Source: Oscheius tipulae (taxonomy: Eukaryota > Nematoda > Chromadorea > Rhabditida > Rhabditidae). From it: a DNA stretch of 64,000 nucleotides. The stretch spans positions 3,968,001-4,032,000 of the forward strand of contig JASJZH010000003.1 of the NCBI GenBank assembly GCA_037178975.1, given 5' to 3'. A model generated the notes under the pieces. That model worked only from the letters and a program-made list of their open reading frames with translations, was not told the origin of the DNA and made no database searches. This document shows, in pieces, positions 33,701 through 45,600 of the stretch. Made by a program: the position numbers and the translations under genes. The stretch's first letter is position 1. Each line of letters opens with the position of its first letter.

Positions 33701-36000
33701 TCATGTTTCGACTTTATCCACCTGATGGACCCGTAGAACGTAGCCATCGCTGAATGTGCTGAAGAGCGAGGCAGAGACGAAAAGATTGATCTTATCAAAA
33801 TTGTTCTGGAGGTGAGTTTAAAGGGGTTTAGACGAGATCTTACCATGAGGGAGATTGAGGTGTCGCGTATCCAGTTCATTACTTCTCCTTCTTTTCGCAG
33901 TTTTTCGGGGAAAGAATCATAAACTTTTTGCTACAACACGCTGTTTTCAGTTAGAAAATGGACTTACAAGTTTTTCCAGAGAGAAGGCAAAGAGAATAAT
34001 CTCGCCCTGTTCGTTTTCTACAGGAACGAGAAAATGAATTAACTCGCCAAACTTTGGTTGAGATGAAGAAGGAGGGAGTGAGACAAGTTGTACTGAGCCT
34101 TGGTCAATGAACAAATGACTCATTTCTGAATGAGCAAGCATTCTCCACAGCGGTTTGTTTACTCGGATCGGTCTGGATTGATGATTTTTCGACTCATTAT
34201 ATGAACATTACCGTCGAAAATGTTGAATTTTTCCTTTTGGTAATTGAAGTAGGGTAGTCAGTTCGGATTCAAAACTGATATGCGAAGGAAGTAGCTCCAG
34301 TTTACGCTCGCTCAGAGCTTCGAGAACAGACGCATTCTGAAAGTCGCGAGCAATTTGAGCTTGGAAATCTCTTACAGTCTCTGTTGGTCGCTGATCCTCT
34401 GGGTCGAACCATTCGACCTCTTCCTGATTGGTCGCTTCGACTTCCATTTTTTCCTTTTCTTCTGCACTATCCATTACAATCTTCTTATCGCTGGCAAACG
34501 TCACTTTGCGCAGACTCTTCTCCTTCGTCTGTGTTAAAGAGTTCAGATTCTGTTCACAAAGAGTTTGACTCGACTCCCGTTCAGTTTGGGTTGGCTGCCA
34601 TTCCTGTAATGCGAAAAACTGTTTAAAAAAATAGACAACTCACATGAATGCTACTCTGAGTCGCAAGAAGAGCATTGAGATCTCCCATTACGCTTTGGGA
34701 AGGAGCTAGTCTTTGAGGCAAAGGACTATTTGCCGGACTGGGCAATAAGCCGTTGCACCGCCTAGAGTTTCACATAAGATATTGAGGGGGTGAGTACATA
34801 CTGCAATACTTGGTCAGCTGCTGGATGACCGCTGGGCACAACGAGGAGAACTCTTCGAAATTCCTGTCCCTCGTGCATCGCCAAGACTTTCTCCCCTAAT
34901 TGGCGGGTGTGGATGTGGGCATTTGCTACCAGAATTATGTCTTTTTCCTGTGCTCAAAAGTAGAAGTAGACTTAAATATTCTCACGTTGATATGCATCAT
35001 TTGACTTTTCCAGCTGTTTCCGTAGAACATTATGTTGACTGTTCTCTTGACTACCTCTCCTGAATGGGCGTACGGAATTATATCCTCGCTAATTCCAAGA
35101 GATTCCACTGTGGCCAAACCCCCAACCAGTCTGTAGCAAAATGTTTACTGAATGACGACTACTTACTCTTCGGTGTTGGATCCATCCCATCCACAGACTA
35201 CATAACCTGTGCTTGTCTTGTGAATGCTCAGCACCTGTACCATCCCTATTTGGTTAAAACCTTAAGCACTCACCTGACAGAAGAAGTTGAAGAATCGATC
35301 GCTGGTCAGGTTGTTAGTAATGTGTCTGGCGGTGATCTCGGACAAGGACTTGAGAGTTGGGGAGTCTTGTACCCGAATCTGAGCAATCAGCTCCTGATTC
35401 TCTCTGATCGAGTCGGGAGCTGGAGGAGGAGTCAAGCCACAGGCCAAGGCCAAAAAGACCTTCTCTCTATAAGCCCTGAACTCTCTATCCGTCTCTGAAA
35501 CGAGATCTTGGAGAGGAATCGCTCGAAGATCGCTGATCTGAACCGATTCAAAAATGTCTTGCAGATGGATTCACCCTCTTGTGATCGACACGACCTCCAG
35601 TGTTCGAAGTGCAAAATTTTGAAATGAAAGTCTCCGAATCCCTTGGATAGGCGACAATTTGTATTTTCCTATCTGTACTGTCAAAGAGACCTCGTCCTTC
35701 GGATTTCTAAATTACTTGGAACTACAGTGAGAGCAAAGTAACCTTCAAATGGAAACATCGAAGAATATCTCCTCTTTGCAGGTTCTTGAAAACTGCAACG
35801 GATTTTTTATCCACGACAATCTCCAATTTTCCAGTTTCGTCCTGTAAGGACAAAATCAAAGTAGTCTGCTCGAAAAATACCCTCAGTTGGACAAGAAGAG
35901 TACCATTGCTCCTTTCGAAAGAATCGACGATTCCGTAGACGCTCACTCGGTGGTTCAGAAGAGCATAACGAATAGTAGTGAAGACCGATTGCTTACCCAT
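33701..36000 (-). CDS. POT1-like telomere end-binding OB-fold protein
   Basis: Likely binds single-stranded telomeric DNA. The N-terminal exons (35722-36000) encode an OB fold of the Telo_bind/POT1 type: YALLNHRVSVYGIVDSFER, LILSLQDETGKLEIVV and LQRGDILRCFHLKV. The next exon continues it (RKIQIVAYPRDSETF). A second OB-like region follows (FFNFFCQVLSIHKTSTGYVV, CGWDGSNTEE, about 35120-35290; NIMFYGNSW). The middle is acidic (EEKEKMEVEATNQEEVEWFD). The C-terminal exons (FAFSLEKL, then NLFVSASLFSTFSDGYVLRV) may be a third OB fold, ending at TGA 33701-33703. About 620 residues. No SNM1 nuclease part, so not MRT-1-like. An acceptor-like CTGACAG lies 10 nt before the ATG at 36000; the PTRHD1 gene ends 202 nt upstream on the same strand. 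Confidence 0.65.
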
Positions 36001-36201
36001 TGAAGTATCCTGTCAGCGAAGTGTGAAAAACCAGGAAAATTAATTGATGTATCGATTTTATTTATTGCAGCTGGAATAAAAGCCCTCTTCTAATACAGCT
36101 CAAGCAGAGCGCGATTATAGAGGAGAAACAATACTGTTGATTCAAAGAGAGAAAACAAATCAGAGATTTATAAACCCATTAAAACCCGTAAAACGTACAA
36201 A

Positions 36202-36629
36202 TTAGAAAAGTTTCAATCCGCGAACAACGTTTTTGACGGCGTCCTTGGGATACGGTTTCAGGGCGATACAGACATTCATCTCGTCTTCGATCCAGACGGC
36301 GTGGTCGATGTTCTTTTCGGACAATCGGTCCCTCATTTTCAGTAGTTCTGCTTCCGAATCGACCTGAACTCTAATATCTAACACGAGCAAGGCGAGGACT
36401 AACCCCTAGAGTCACCTTGTGCATGCTGTCCAGCGCTTTAGTGTACTCCTTCGTGTTCGGGTCTTCCCTGAAGAAATGGGTTACAACTCAAAAAGGACAA
36501 GGAAATCCTGAATATCCACATAGCTTTGCTTGCGGCATGAGCGGCTTGGGTACAAACGGCTCCGGTCGGCCAGTTCAACGGAGCAGTCAACAAATCTCGC
36601 CTCAGAATTAGATACATTACTGTGGCCAT
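36202..36629 (-). CDS. PTRHD1-type peptidyl-tRNA hydrolase
   Basis: Member of the PTH2-related PTRHD1 family. The ATG at 36629 (MATVMYLILRRDLL) lies four bases after a TTCATTCAG acceptor-like site. The first exon carries NWPTGAVCTQAAHAASKAMW, the conserved hydrolase core. The middle exon reads DPNTKEYTKALDSMHKV and the last VDSEAELL ... DHAVWIEDEMNVCIALKPYP, ending GLKLF at the stop 36202-36204. About 115 residues, within the usual size. Two short introns (near 42 and 53 nt). It sits between a REXO-type exonuclease (156 nt upstream) and the POT1-like gene (202 nt downstream), all on the minus strand. Confidence 0.85.
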
Positions 36630-36784
36630 GCTTCTGAATGAACTTATGCACATTTTCAGTTCGGTTTCGAGTAAACTATCTGCGAGTACAGAAACACTGT
36701 CGGTAAATATATCGTACAGAAATGTTTAACAAAACAACAAGAACAGATAACAAGAAATTGACTTTAGTCGAGTCACGACGGAGA

Positions 36785-39206
36785 TCACGGCTTGACTTTG
36801 AGATAACAAACACTGGCGGTGGGACTGGAGAAGATGAGAACAATGAGGCTGAATTTGGCCGCACTGTTGATGATTTTCTTTATATTCTCGTCGATTTCTT
36901 CTACTACGAGAGGCATCACAGCTGGCAACTCTCCCTCCTCGCTTGTCTCTTCTCCCTCCATTTGAGAAATCAGCTCGTCTTCACGCGACATGTAGTCGAG
37001 TTCGACCAGCGCCATTTTGTAATTTAGCATGCCGACTGTAACTTGTGAGACATATTCTGATACTGACACGTGGGAAGAAGGTATTAGCGTTGTGAAGCTG
37101 AAAAACCAGTGTTGATAGACCAACAATAACCAACTTTTTCGATAGTTTTAGATCAATCTTCTCCGAATGTTCATAGCCAAGCATGACCGTCTTACTGCTA
37201 TCCATCATATAATAACAGAGAGGGCGCTTCTTAGAACAAGTGTCTTTCAGAAGAGAATCTCTGAAAAGTTGGATACTTTTTACAATAGCAAAGACTTACG
37301 CCCAATCTATCCAGTCGCATTCCTCTTTTTGTGGTTCCTCCTTGGCTAGGCACATAATGCACATTGTAGGCGGGGCTTTCTGACACTGACAGTCCTCCAA
37401 AATACATTCTATGTCCATTCTTCGGCCACATTGGCAGATGACTGGCGCTCGTTCCTCCTGTTCGATTCGTTTTCTCTTTCTGGCCACTTCCTCCTCTTCT
37501 GGTTTTCGTTGCGCCTCTTCACTCTCTCGAGCTCGTCTTTCCTCATCTTTTTGTCGATTCCATTCGTCGTAATTCCAGCCAAACTCGCAGTTTCCGAAGA
37601 TCAAGCTGAATAAGGTTTGTTAAAACAAATTCATTCATACCCGTGGTCTATCTTCGATCGATAAAGCTCTAACGCAGCATAAGAATCTTCCACAGAGCAA
37701 TGGCCGACTGACCCCTGAAGATAATAATGCAAATGATGAAGAAGTCAAAAATACCTGGATATCTTTTCCTAGAAACAGATAGACTAGCGTCCGGAGAGCC
37801 GTTTTGTTCCTGCGATTACCAGACAAATTGTAGATTAGCCCTACATCAATACAATAGCTGAAAATATACTTTTTAGTTTTCCTGTTCTTCACAGAAAAGC
37901 AAAGAAAGACAAAACAACTTACGGATGCGCCATTCTCATGGCTCTGAGATCGAATTCCAACGAATGACCGACGAGAATAGCATCTGGGGGTAAGATGGCT
38001 CGGATGGCTTTTTGAACATCCGAAAGTCTCACATCGACATCTTCCAGCATCTCGGCCGTAATTCCAGAGAACTTTGTTACATAGTCCTGAATTAATTGTC
38101 GAAAAGATGAAAGAAGTATACTAACGACAATTTCGTTGTGCGGCTTGACAAGAGTATCAAAAACGACGCTACCATCTTCCCGAATGAGACTAATTCTTGT
38201 GAGCTCACTTTGACCACCTCGTACTTTGCACATTTCGCAATCAAGAGCGAAAATTGGGGAATTGGTGCTGACTGATTTATACCTGAATATAAGATCACTC
38301 AAAAGAGGATCTATTCTCACTTCTGTTTGGTGGCAATCGTGTCATGTATCGGCCAAGGATAGTCGTTTTCCACCATGTCACTTGCGCTCATCAGAAGTTC
38401 CATTTTGATAGATGCTGCTTGCTTTCCCTCGGCCATTGCATTTTTTATCTTCTTGAAAAAAATACTTGTTGAACAGCAAAAAAATACAGACCACAACTTT
38501 TTCTCTGATCTGTTCCTGAATGGAGACTGGGACATGGACCAAGTGTTGCCAAAAGTCGATCCTATTGCTGACATCCTTGTGCATACGAATCCATTTCTTT
38601 GAAAAGAAGTCGTCGACGAAAGTAAATGAGTTTTCATTGTTTTCCTGAGAAAAAGTGATTACAAAACTGGGCAAAACAAGACTTACAATGTAGTCATTTG
38701 GGCAGTTAACTCGGATCAAAACCGTCTGAGACGTAGATTTCCAAGGACGGAAGAAGGCCCATTTAGGCCTGTTGACAACCGGGCCGATGACCGAGAAATG
38801 GACAAGGTCACGGACTTCTGAGGCTTCACATTTTTTTGATAGAGCAAAAGTTACCTTCGTGAGACATATGGCTACCGTTTAGCCTCTCCAAAGTCAATGT
38901 CAGGACCGGACCCGGCTGTTTTTCACGACGAACATCACTCAATTTCTTTGATATCATCTGAGTGCTTAAGTTGTTGTTCCTGAGTGATGGGCCGGCTAAA
39001 AAAAAAGGACATCTAAGCAACAAGTATTCCCGTGGAGAATAAAATTGTGACATACCTTCATCAGTGTCATTTTGCATAGCTTTAGCGAGTTTTTCCTCAT
39101 TCTGAGCCAAGGTCTCGGCCTCTTCTTGACTAATATTGCCCATAATGAACAGCTCGTTGATTTTCTTCTTGATCTTCCTCATGTGTCGCTCTTCGCGGCG
39201 ACTCAT
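36785..39206 (-). CDS. REXO-type DEDDh RNA 3'-5' exonuclease
   Basis: Predicted nuclear RNA exonuclease of the REXO1/REXO5 group. The N-terminus (MSRREERHMRKIKKKINELF) is basic. The exonuclease core spans about 37650-38320: FALDCEMCKV (Asp/Glu), GITAEMLEDV, ILVGHSLEFDLRAM (Asp), and GHCSVEDSYAALELY (His/Asp), giving the full DEDDh set. A long Glu/Arg-rich helix (RARESEEAQRKPEEEEVARK) and a Cys-rich patch (CQCGRRMDIECILEDCQCQK) follow, then an acidic C-terminus. About 650 residues. The end at 36785 depends on a phase-2 donor near 37140 that yields SVSEYVSQVTVGML and the acidic tail. First gene of the putative REXO-PTRHD1-POT1 operon. Confidence 0.82.
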
Positions 39207-39611
39207 CTAAATTATAGGTTAAAAAGAAAGGAAAATAGAGAAAAGAGAAACTTAGGCAGAAGAAATCGAAATTTCAGACACAAAAAGTACGCAATTTTGC
39301 GTGAGAACATTTAGCACATGGGGAAAAGCAATTTCCGTAATTGAGCTAATCAAAGTGGCGCGAAACAAAGTTCTCTTCACCAGAGTACAGAAGAGGTAAA
39401 TTTCCGAACGACTTGGCAGATGAAATTGTTGACTTCTTCTCACCCAACTATACTCTTGCAAAAGCTATTCAACGATATTGTTCCCTCAGAGCGGATGTTC
39501 CCAGTTTCCTTCTGACTTTGACCACCTGACGCCCTTTCTGTCCAGTCGCGTGTCAGCACGTGACACGTCTGCTGCTCCTCTCGTCTCAGCTCAGTCTTCC
39601 CTCAACAGCTC

Positions 39612-42600
39612 ATGAGGATATCTCTACTTTTACTACCGCTATTTGGGCAGTATGCTGCCGGTACGTTCCTTCCTTCCGAGTTTGTGTGGAGAGACGAATA
39701 CCGCTCGGGACCCGGGGTACGTAACGTTGCTTCAGAACCGCCGGCTGTCGCAATCCAGGCCACAGTTGACAAATCTCTCAACATTCATGTCGATGTCAAG
39801 TATAAAGAGACGCATTCCAGTATTACGGTAGCTAGGGATAAGTCGAAAATCAGTTCTTTGTACAGGGTTTCACTATCTCTTTCACAACCGAGGACGAAGA
39901 AGATTGGAGGCAGATTGAACTGTTGACTGCTGGTCACGAATACTCTTACCAAATATCAGGAATAGACTATGACCTCAAACAGAATACTGGCTACAAAATA
40001 CGCGGCTGCGTGCTGATACATCACATAGAGACCTCGTGTTCCGATACCGTTCGAGTCCACACTAGAGATGCTGGTATTACTCTTGCTCCAATGAAACAAC
40101 ATTCCATTCAGCTGCAAAGGCACCAATTCTACACACACCCGAGGTTCTGGTCAATGGTAGTGCTGTTTTCAGTTTCGTACCCGGGGAAGACGCTGCTATC
40201 GTTTCGGTAGAAATCTCTAATCTCTAAGTAAGATCTTTCAGAACTACACTTTGGAATATCGGGAAACAGGAGAGATCGACTGGCATTTAGTCAGATTCGA
40301 ATCGGATCCCAGCAGTCGATTCCTTCTGCCTTCAGGTAAACAGGTGGCTTTTGGCTGAATTAATACTATCAGGATTGTCTGTCAACGAGAGTTACGTTGC
40401 TCGTCTCTATGTCTCCGGCGATTACGTGTCTGGAAATCCTTCTCAAGAAGTCGAATTTGATACCAGCAACATTGGTAAGACTCTCTCCATCACAGGGACA
40501 GTCATATTTTAGCCGAACTGCCCGTGATCACTATCGTCCCAACAAATTTGCTCCAATATGATCCTGATCTCCTCTCTCCTCTTCAAATCCAATGCAATGC
40601 CGTCTGTAGCCCTCCTGCTGAACTGAAATGGATTGTCAATGGTAGCAGTAGCTCGTTCTTTGAAATTGTTCTATTCAGAACAGTCGATCCATCTCGACCA
40701 TGCTTTTTACACAGTCACGAGTAGTGTCGATGAGGCCAAGTCCAGTTCGACTATCAGCAGCAAGTCACGTACTCGTTCCGATCTTTTGACTTGTGTGGCT
40801 ACCAATGCTGCTGGAGAAACTCGTGCCTCAGTAAGAGTAAAAATCCGCGGACCTGGTAGTCCACCGTCTTCTGTGAAAGTGAATGCGGAGCCTGGAAAGT
40901 TCACTGTCAGTTGGTTGCCACCATCACAACCGAATGGAATCATCAGAGTTTGTGATTGTGAAACTTGTGAGAACATTGCTTTCAGAAGTACGTGGTCTAC
41001 TACTCTCAATACAAAGAGGAACCTCTCTCTGACTGGATGAAAATTGATCTAGATGGTAGTGAGAGAAGTGTCAAGTGAGTCCCTTCCTTGATCTAAGAAA
41101 AAGCTGGTTCAGACTCTTCCAAGACGTCAAAGATGCTTTCTATGTTAGAGTACAGGCCGCAACAGAGGACGGACCTGGAATCATTTCAGACGTGGTAGCT
41201 ATTGAAAGAGATACTGTCCCGATCAGAGTCTCCTTGAACTACTCGACCACTCCATACAACATCCTGGAGCCCGGTCAGAATGTAAGACTGTCTACTATTT
41301 CCCTAACAATTAGATTTAGGTGACAGTGCTATGCACATCTCGAGGAAAGCCCCGCCCTCAATTGAGCTACGCACTTTCGGACAAGATGAATCCGGCGGAA
41401 GTAGAGGTGAGTGTTTCCTACCTTTCCGCCCTGTTAGAAATATGCTAGCGATCAGAGTGATCTTTGGCGTCCACTCTCATGGCGTTTGCAAGAAGATCGT
41501 TCCGTGGTCGGACAACTCGATGTCAGTTTGGTCTCGTCAAAAAGACTGCACTGTCGGGCCAAGAACTCTATTGGATCCAATGTATCGACGATCCATTTCG
41601 ATGTACAGAGTCAGTTTGGTTCTTATTTCCAATTGAGAAGTTGTTCAGAGCCAGGTGACCCGCCTCGAAATGTGAGAATAGCTTCGGTGGATGCTCGACA
41701 TGTGGCCGTAGTCTGGGAAACACCCAACTATCCCAATCTGCCTATCGAGGTCCGTTGAATTTCTATTGTTACTCATCGTTTTAGTCATACGAGTTGTTAC
41801 TGGATGATGGCAGCTCCGATTCCTTGGTTTATACTACCAGTCCAAGAGAAGGTGTCGATGTGAACAGATTCTCTATCGTCAGCGAGGATCTGATCCCGTC
41901 GAAGGAGTACTCCTGTAGAGTAAGAGCCAAGAATACTGCTGGCTATGGACCTCTCTCGGAACCGGTATTATTCACAACTGCGGATGGTGGTCCAGAGAGT
42001 GCTCCTCATTCGCTCTCGGTCGAAATAAACGAGGCCAATACCGCCGTTCTCAGTTGGAAATCACCTAACTGTACTTCGCCTGTGGAGGTAAGGAAACATT
42101 TATGAAGGTAAAATATTCCTTCTTGAGAGTTACGTCATTTACTTGACAAGAGATTTCGGCATTTCAAATGAAGACTATCATGACTGGCAATCGACAGAAG
42201 TTGCAGCGAATGTGACTCGATTCCGTCTTGACTACCAACTAGGAATCAAACCAAAATCTTTGTACAGAGTGAGAATAACAGCCAAGAACCACGAAGCGGA
42301 AGGTCCAGCCAGTCAAGTGGTCGAGTTCGAAAGTGCTCATTCATGTGAGTCACTTCATTTATTCGTATAGCACTCAAGTCCAGCACTTCCTATTCCGACT
42401 GAGGTACAAGCAAGTGTAACTGACGACAATGGAGTAGTTCTCTCGTTCCCGGCTGTCAGAGACCCAGATGACAATACAAAAACAGTCCAGGTAACGATAG
42501 AAAAGAATGGGTTGAGACTTTCAGACATACAAATTGGAAGTAGCCGAGGGAGAAGTCCCTCCACCAGTTGGCTGGAAGACCATTTCGTCTGCTCATATTG

Positions 42601-45600
42601 TAGTGGACGAGTACACTGGATTGGCCGAGATTCATGTGCTGCCAAACCAACTGAACAGCTCTCAAACATATTGGCTTCGTGTTTCCACTCTACTGATAGA
42701 CTCTGCGAGAACTGTTCCTTCCTCTAAACCGATTCACATCAAAACTGGGAGAGGCAGTAGGTTTTGGGTCCCGAGCGGAATCGATATTTTTGCATTTCAT
42801 GTAAAAAATGTGGGAAGAACATAAATTTTAGGAATCTCTACACGGGCTGTAATAGAGGAAGGAGAACAGATTTTAAAAGAACCGAGTTTGGATGACAGTC
42901 TCACTTTCACTTGTCTTGGAGAAGGTAGTCCCGCTCCAACGATATATTGGCTTTGGAACGGAGAACAGATCGAAGAAGGGATTTGGACAGTCAAACAAGA
43001 GTTTGTCTCTGACAGTAAAACAAAGTTAGATCTTTGTAAAACACATTCAATAAGCAGATTTAGGTCGACTCTGTCTAAAACGGGTATACAAGAGTCTGGA
43101 ACTCTGACTTGCCATGCCAGTACATCCGAGAGCAATTCCACAACTACCATTCGACTGTTAGTAGTTGGTTAGTTTTTAGTATCTTTCCATCGTGAGTATC
43201 TTTACAGGTCCAGGCTCGGCTCCGACAAACATTCGTCTAACACCTCACAAGAATGTTATGAACGTGTCTTGGTCCCCTCCGAAAATCCCCAATGGAAATA
43301 TTTCGGTTTGAAGAGTTGATCCCTAACAAAGGAAAAATCAGAAGTACGTCGTCTACTTCTCGTTTGAAAAATCCCCAAATCTGAATGACTGGGATCGGAT
43401 GGAAATCGACGGACAAAACGCTCAAATCGACGTCATCGCGCCCTCAATTCCCCATTTCGTCAAGATCCAAGCGGTCAATGATCTCGGCTATGGCCTCATA
43501 TCTGACCCTGTTTCATGCACTGCTGATGAGTCTTGTTAGTTGTAGTTCCCCCCTTTAGAAAAAGTATTTTCAGACGAAACTTTGACGCTTGACATGGTAA
43601 TGGAAGAGCGGTCCTCGACTGAAGTCGAGCCCAATCAGGAAATCAAGGTCAAATGCTATGGAAAGGTAGGATACTTATGTTTTATTCCACTGTTGGGCGA
43701 GATTTTGAAAGTATTGCTCACCGCTGTCCTTACTGACAACTTTTGAAATCTTTGTCTTGAACCTCATCCTCCCATTTTGAACTTTTGTCAGGATGACATG
43801 CATCAGTATAAGTTCAATGGTAACGCAATAAGGTAGAGCCTGAATAAGATCAATTTGCACAAGAATAAGGCTTACATTATGCCTCATGAAAATAGTCTTT
43901 CCAACTCCGTTTCGTTGTCCCTGAATGTACATTCCTCGAGCCATCATCGTAGCTTAATATCATAACTTTTCATTGACTATCAAACGACTCACTCGCACAG
44001 TAGAAGGCGTAGATCATAGTTTGTATAATGACGTTGGGAGAGAACATTTTCAAGAGACGAAAATGCTCGACCTTTTGGTAACTGGCGTTCAGCTCAAATC
44101 TGCTTAAAATTGAATATATGTCTCGAACTACAAACATCAAACTCATTCGTTCCTATCCTTGCATGACCAGTTATATAAGCGAAAACTAAGAGTAAAAGAG
44201 AGAACCCGTTGCAGAAGAGAATCATGATGTAGAGACCTGTCGTCCTGATCCCGCCAGACAAAGGCAGGCCTCCACAGCCAAGACGAAATTCGTCTGGCTT
44301 CACTATTATTAGAACAAAATATTGTAGGAGAATGGAGAAAACCAGCTGAATTGGGAGGGTTCTAATACAGAAGTCAGGAACTACCGTAACCGAAACCATA
44401 GCTATTGACAGACTGGAGTCAAAGGTCTCGTAATGTTTGTTATAGAAGCAAGAGACTAGTCGTTCGATGCCAATGCAAACCTATAAGTCTGTAATTTACA
44501 GATACGATCAGTACGAACCTGAATCATGGCGGATGCTCCCAGAACTAGAGCATAGGTGTGATAGATCAGGATACAGTCGTTGGTCTGCTTAAAAAAGGAA
44601 CACGGGATGTCTTTTGATACAAAGTAGCGATAAAGTTGTTCGAAATTGGTCCCGAAGAATATGCAGGACATGATCAGGTAGCAGAGAAGTTGCCAGAATA
44701 TTAGAATCTGTGAGATCATTGGACGAGAAGTGTCAACAAACCTTGACATTTCGATGAAAGTAGCCTTTTCCCATAAATCTATACAAGAAGGTGGTTATCA
44801 GAAAGAATGAGGCTATTGCGCCGACGAATTGGGCTCCGGGAACGAACTGAATGAGAGTATTTAGTGTGTTTAAAGACTTACAATAACATAGATGGGGTCA
44901 GTGATGTCTGGATACTCCGGAAGGCAGTCGCTCGCGTTTATTGGCATGTCTGGAACTGACTGAATCTAGTTCAAAATGCGCAAAAGTCTGTCTGTGTGTG
45001 TGTGTATATGTGTGCGTGTCTGAAGCCAGTTTGTCCCAGTTACTTTGTGGCCACAATTATTCTTCGCAAGTCAAGCCGAATCGGATCAGTTTGGGAGATG
45101 CGTCTCTGGGAGAACATGCTCCTGTCAGAGTAGCTCGACTGGAACAGCCTGTCACTAGTCCCAACGGGGCATCAGCCAAACTTGTCAGTGAAAAAGACTG
45201 CTGACAAATAGTAAGAAACGAAGATCTGAGATCATTAGGCCGAGCTGGAATACTTGGGACAATCATGTTCTCGAGGGGGTAATGTGATCGTTAAGAGACA
45301 GCTGCAATGTCTCATAAGAACTCTGATCTGGTTAAAAAACGGAACTAGTGACTGTGAACACAGTTATGACGTAGTTTTGCGACTGTTTTCCATATCCCTT
45401 TTAGTCAAGCCTTGCAAACAACTGAATAAATCATTCAGAAATAACAGTTAGTGAAACAAAGAAAACTTGACAGCTACTATTTATAGATGCTACCTTTACA
45501 ATTTGCAAGAGATGTCTTAACACAAGTCAAGTGTTATCCTAGATTAGAGTTGACTAGACAAGTCAGAAGAGTCAAACAGTTCGAGTTGCAAAAAGAACAC

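Noticed and set aside
33701-36000. MRT-1-like POT1 plus SNM1 nuclease fusion
   Set aside because: No HxHxDH metallo-beta-lactamase motif seen in any minus-strand exon.
44941-45204. Plus-strand frame starting at the sra-like gene's start region
   Set aside because: Runs through the dispersed GTCTG repeat and yields poly-Cys/Val low complexity; not a gene.
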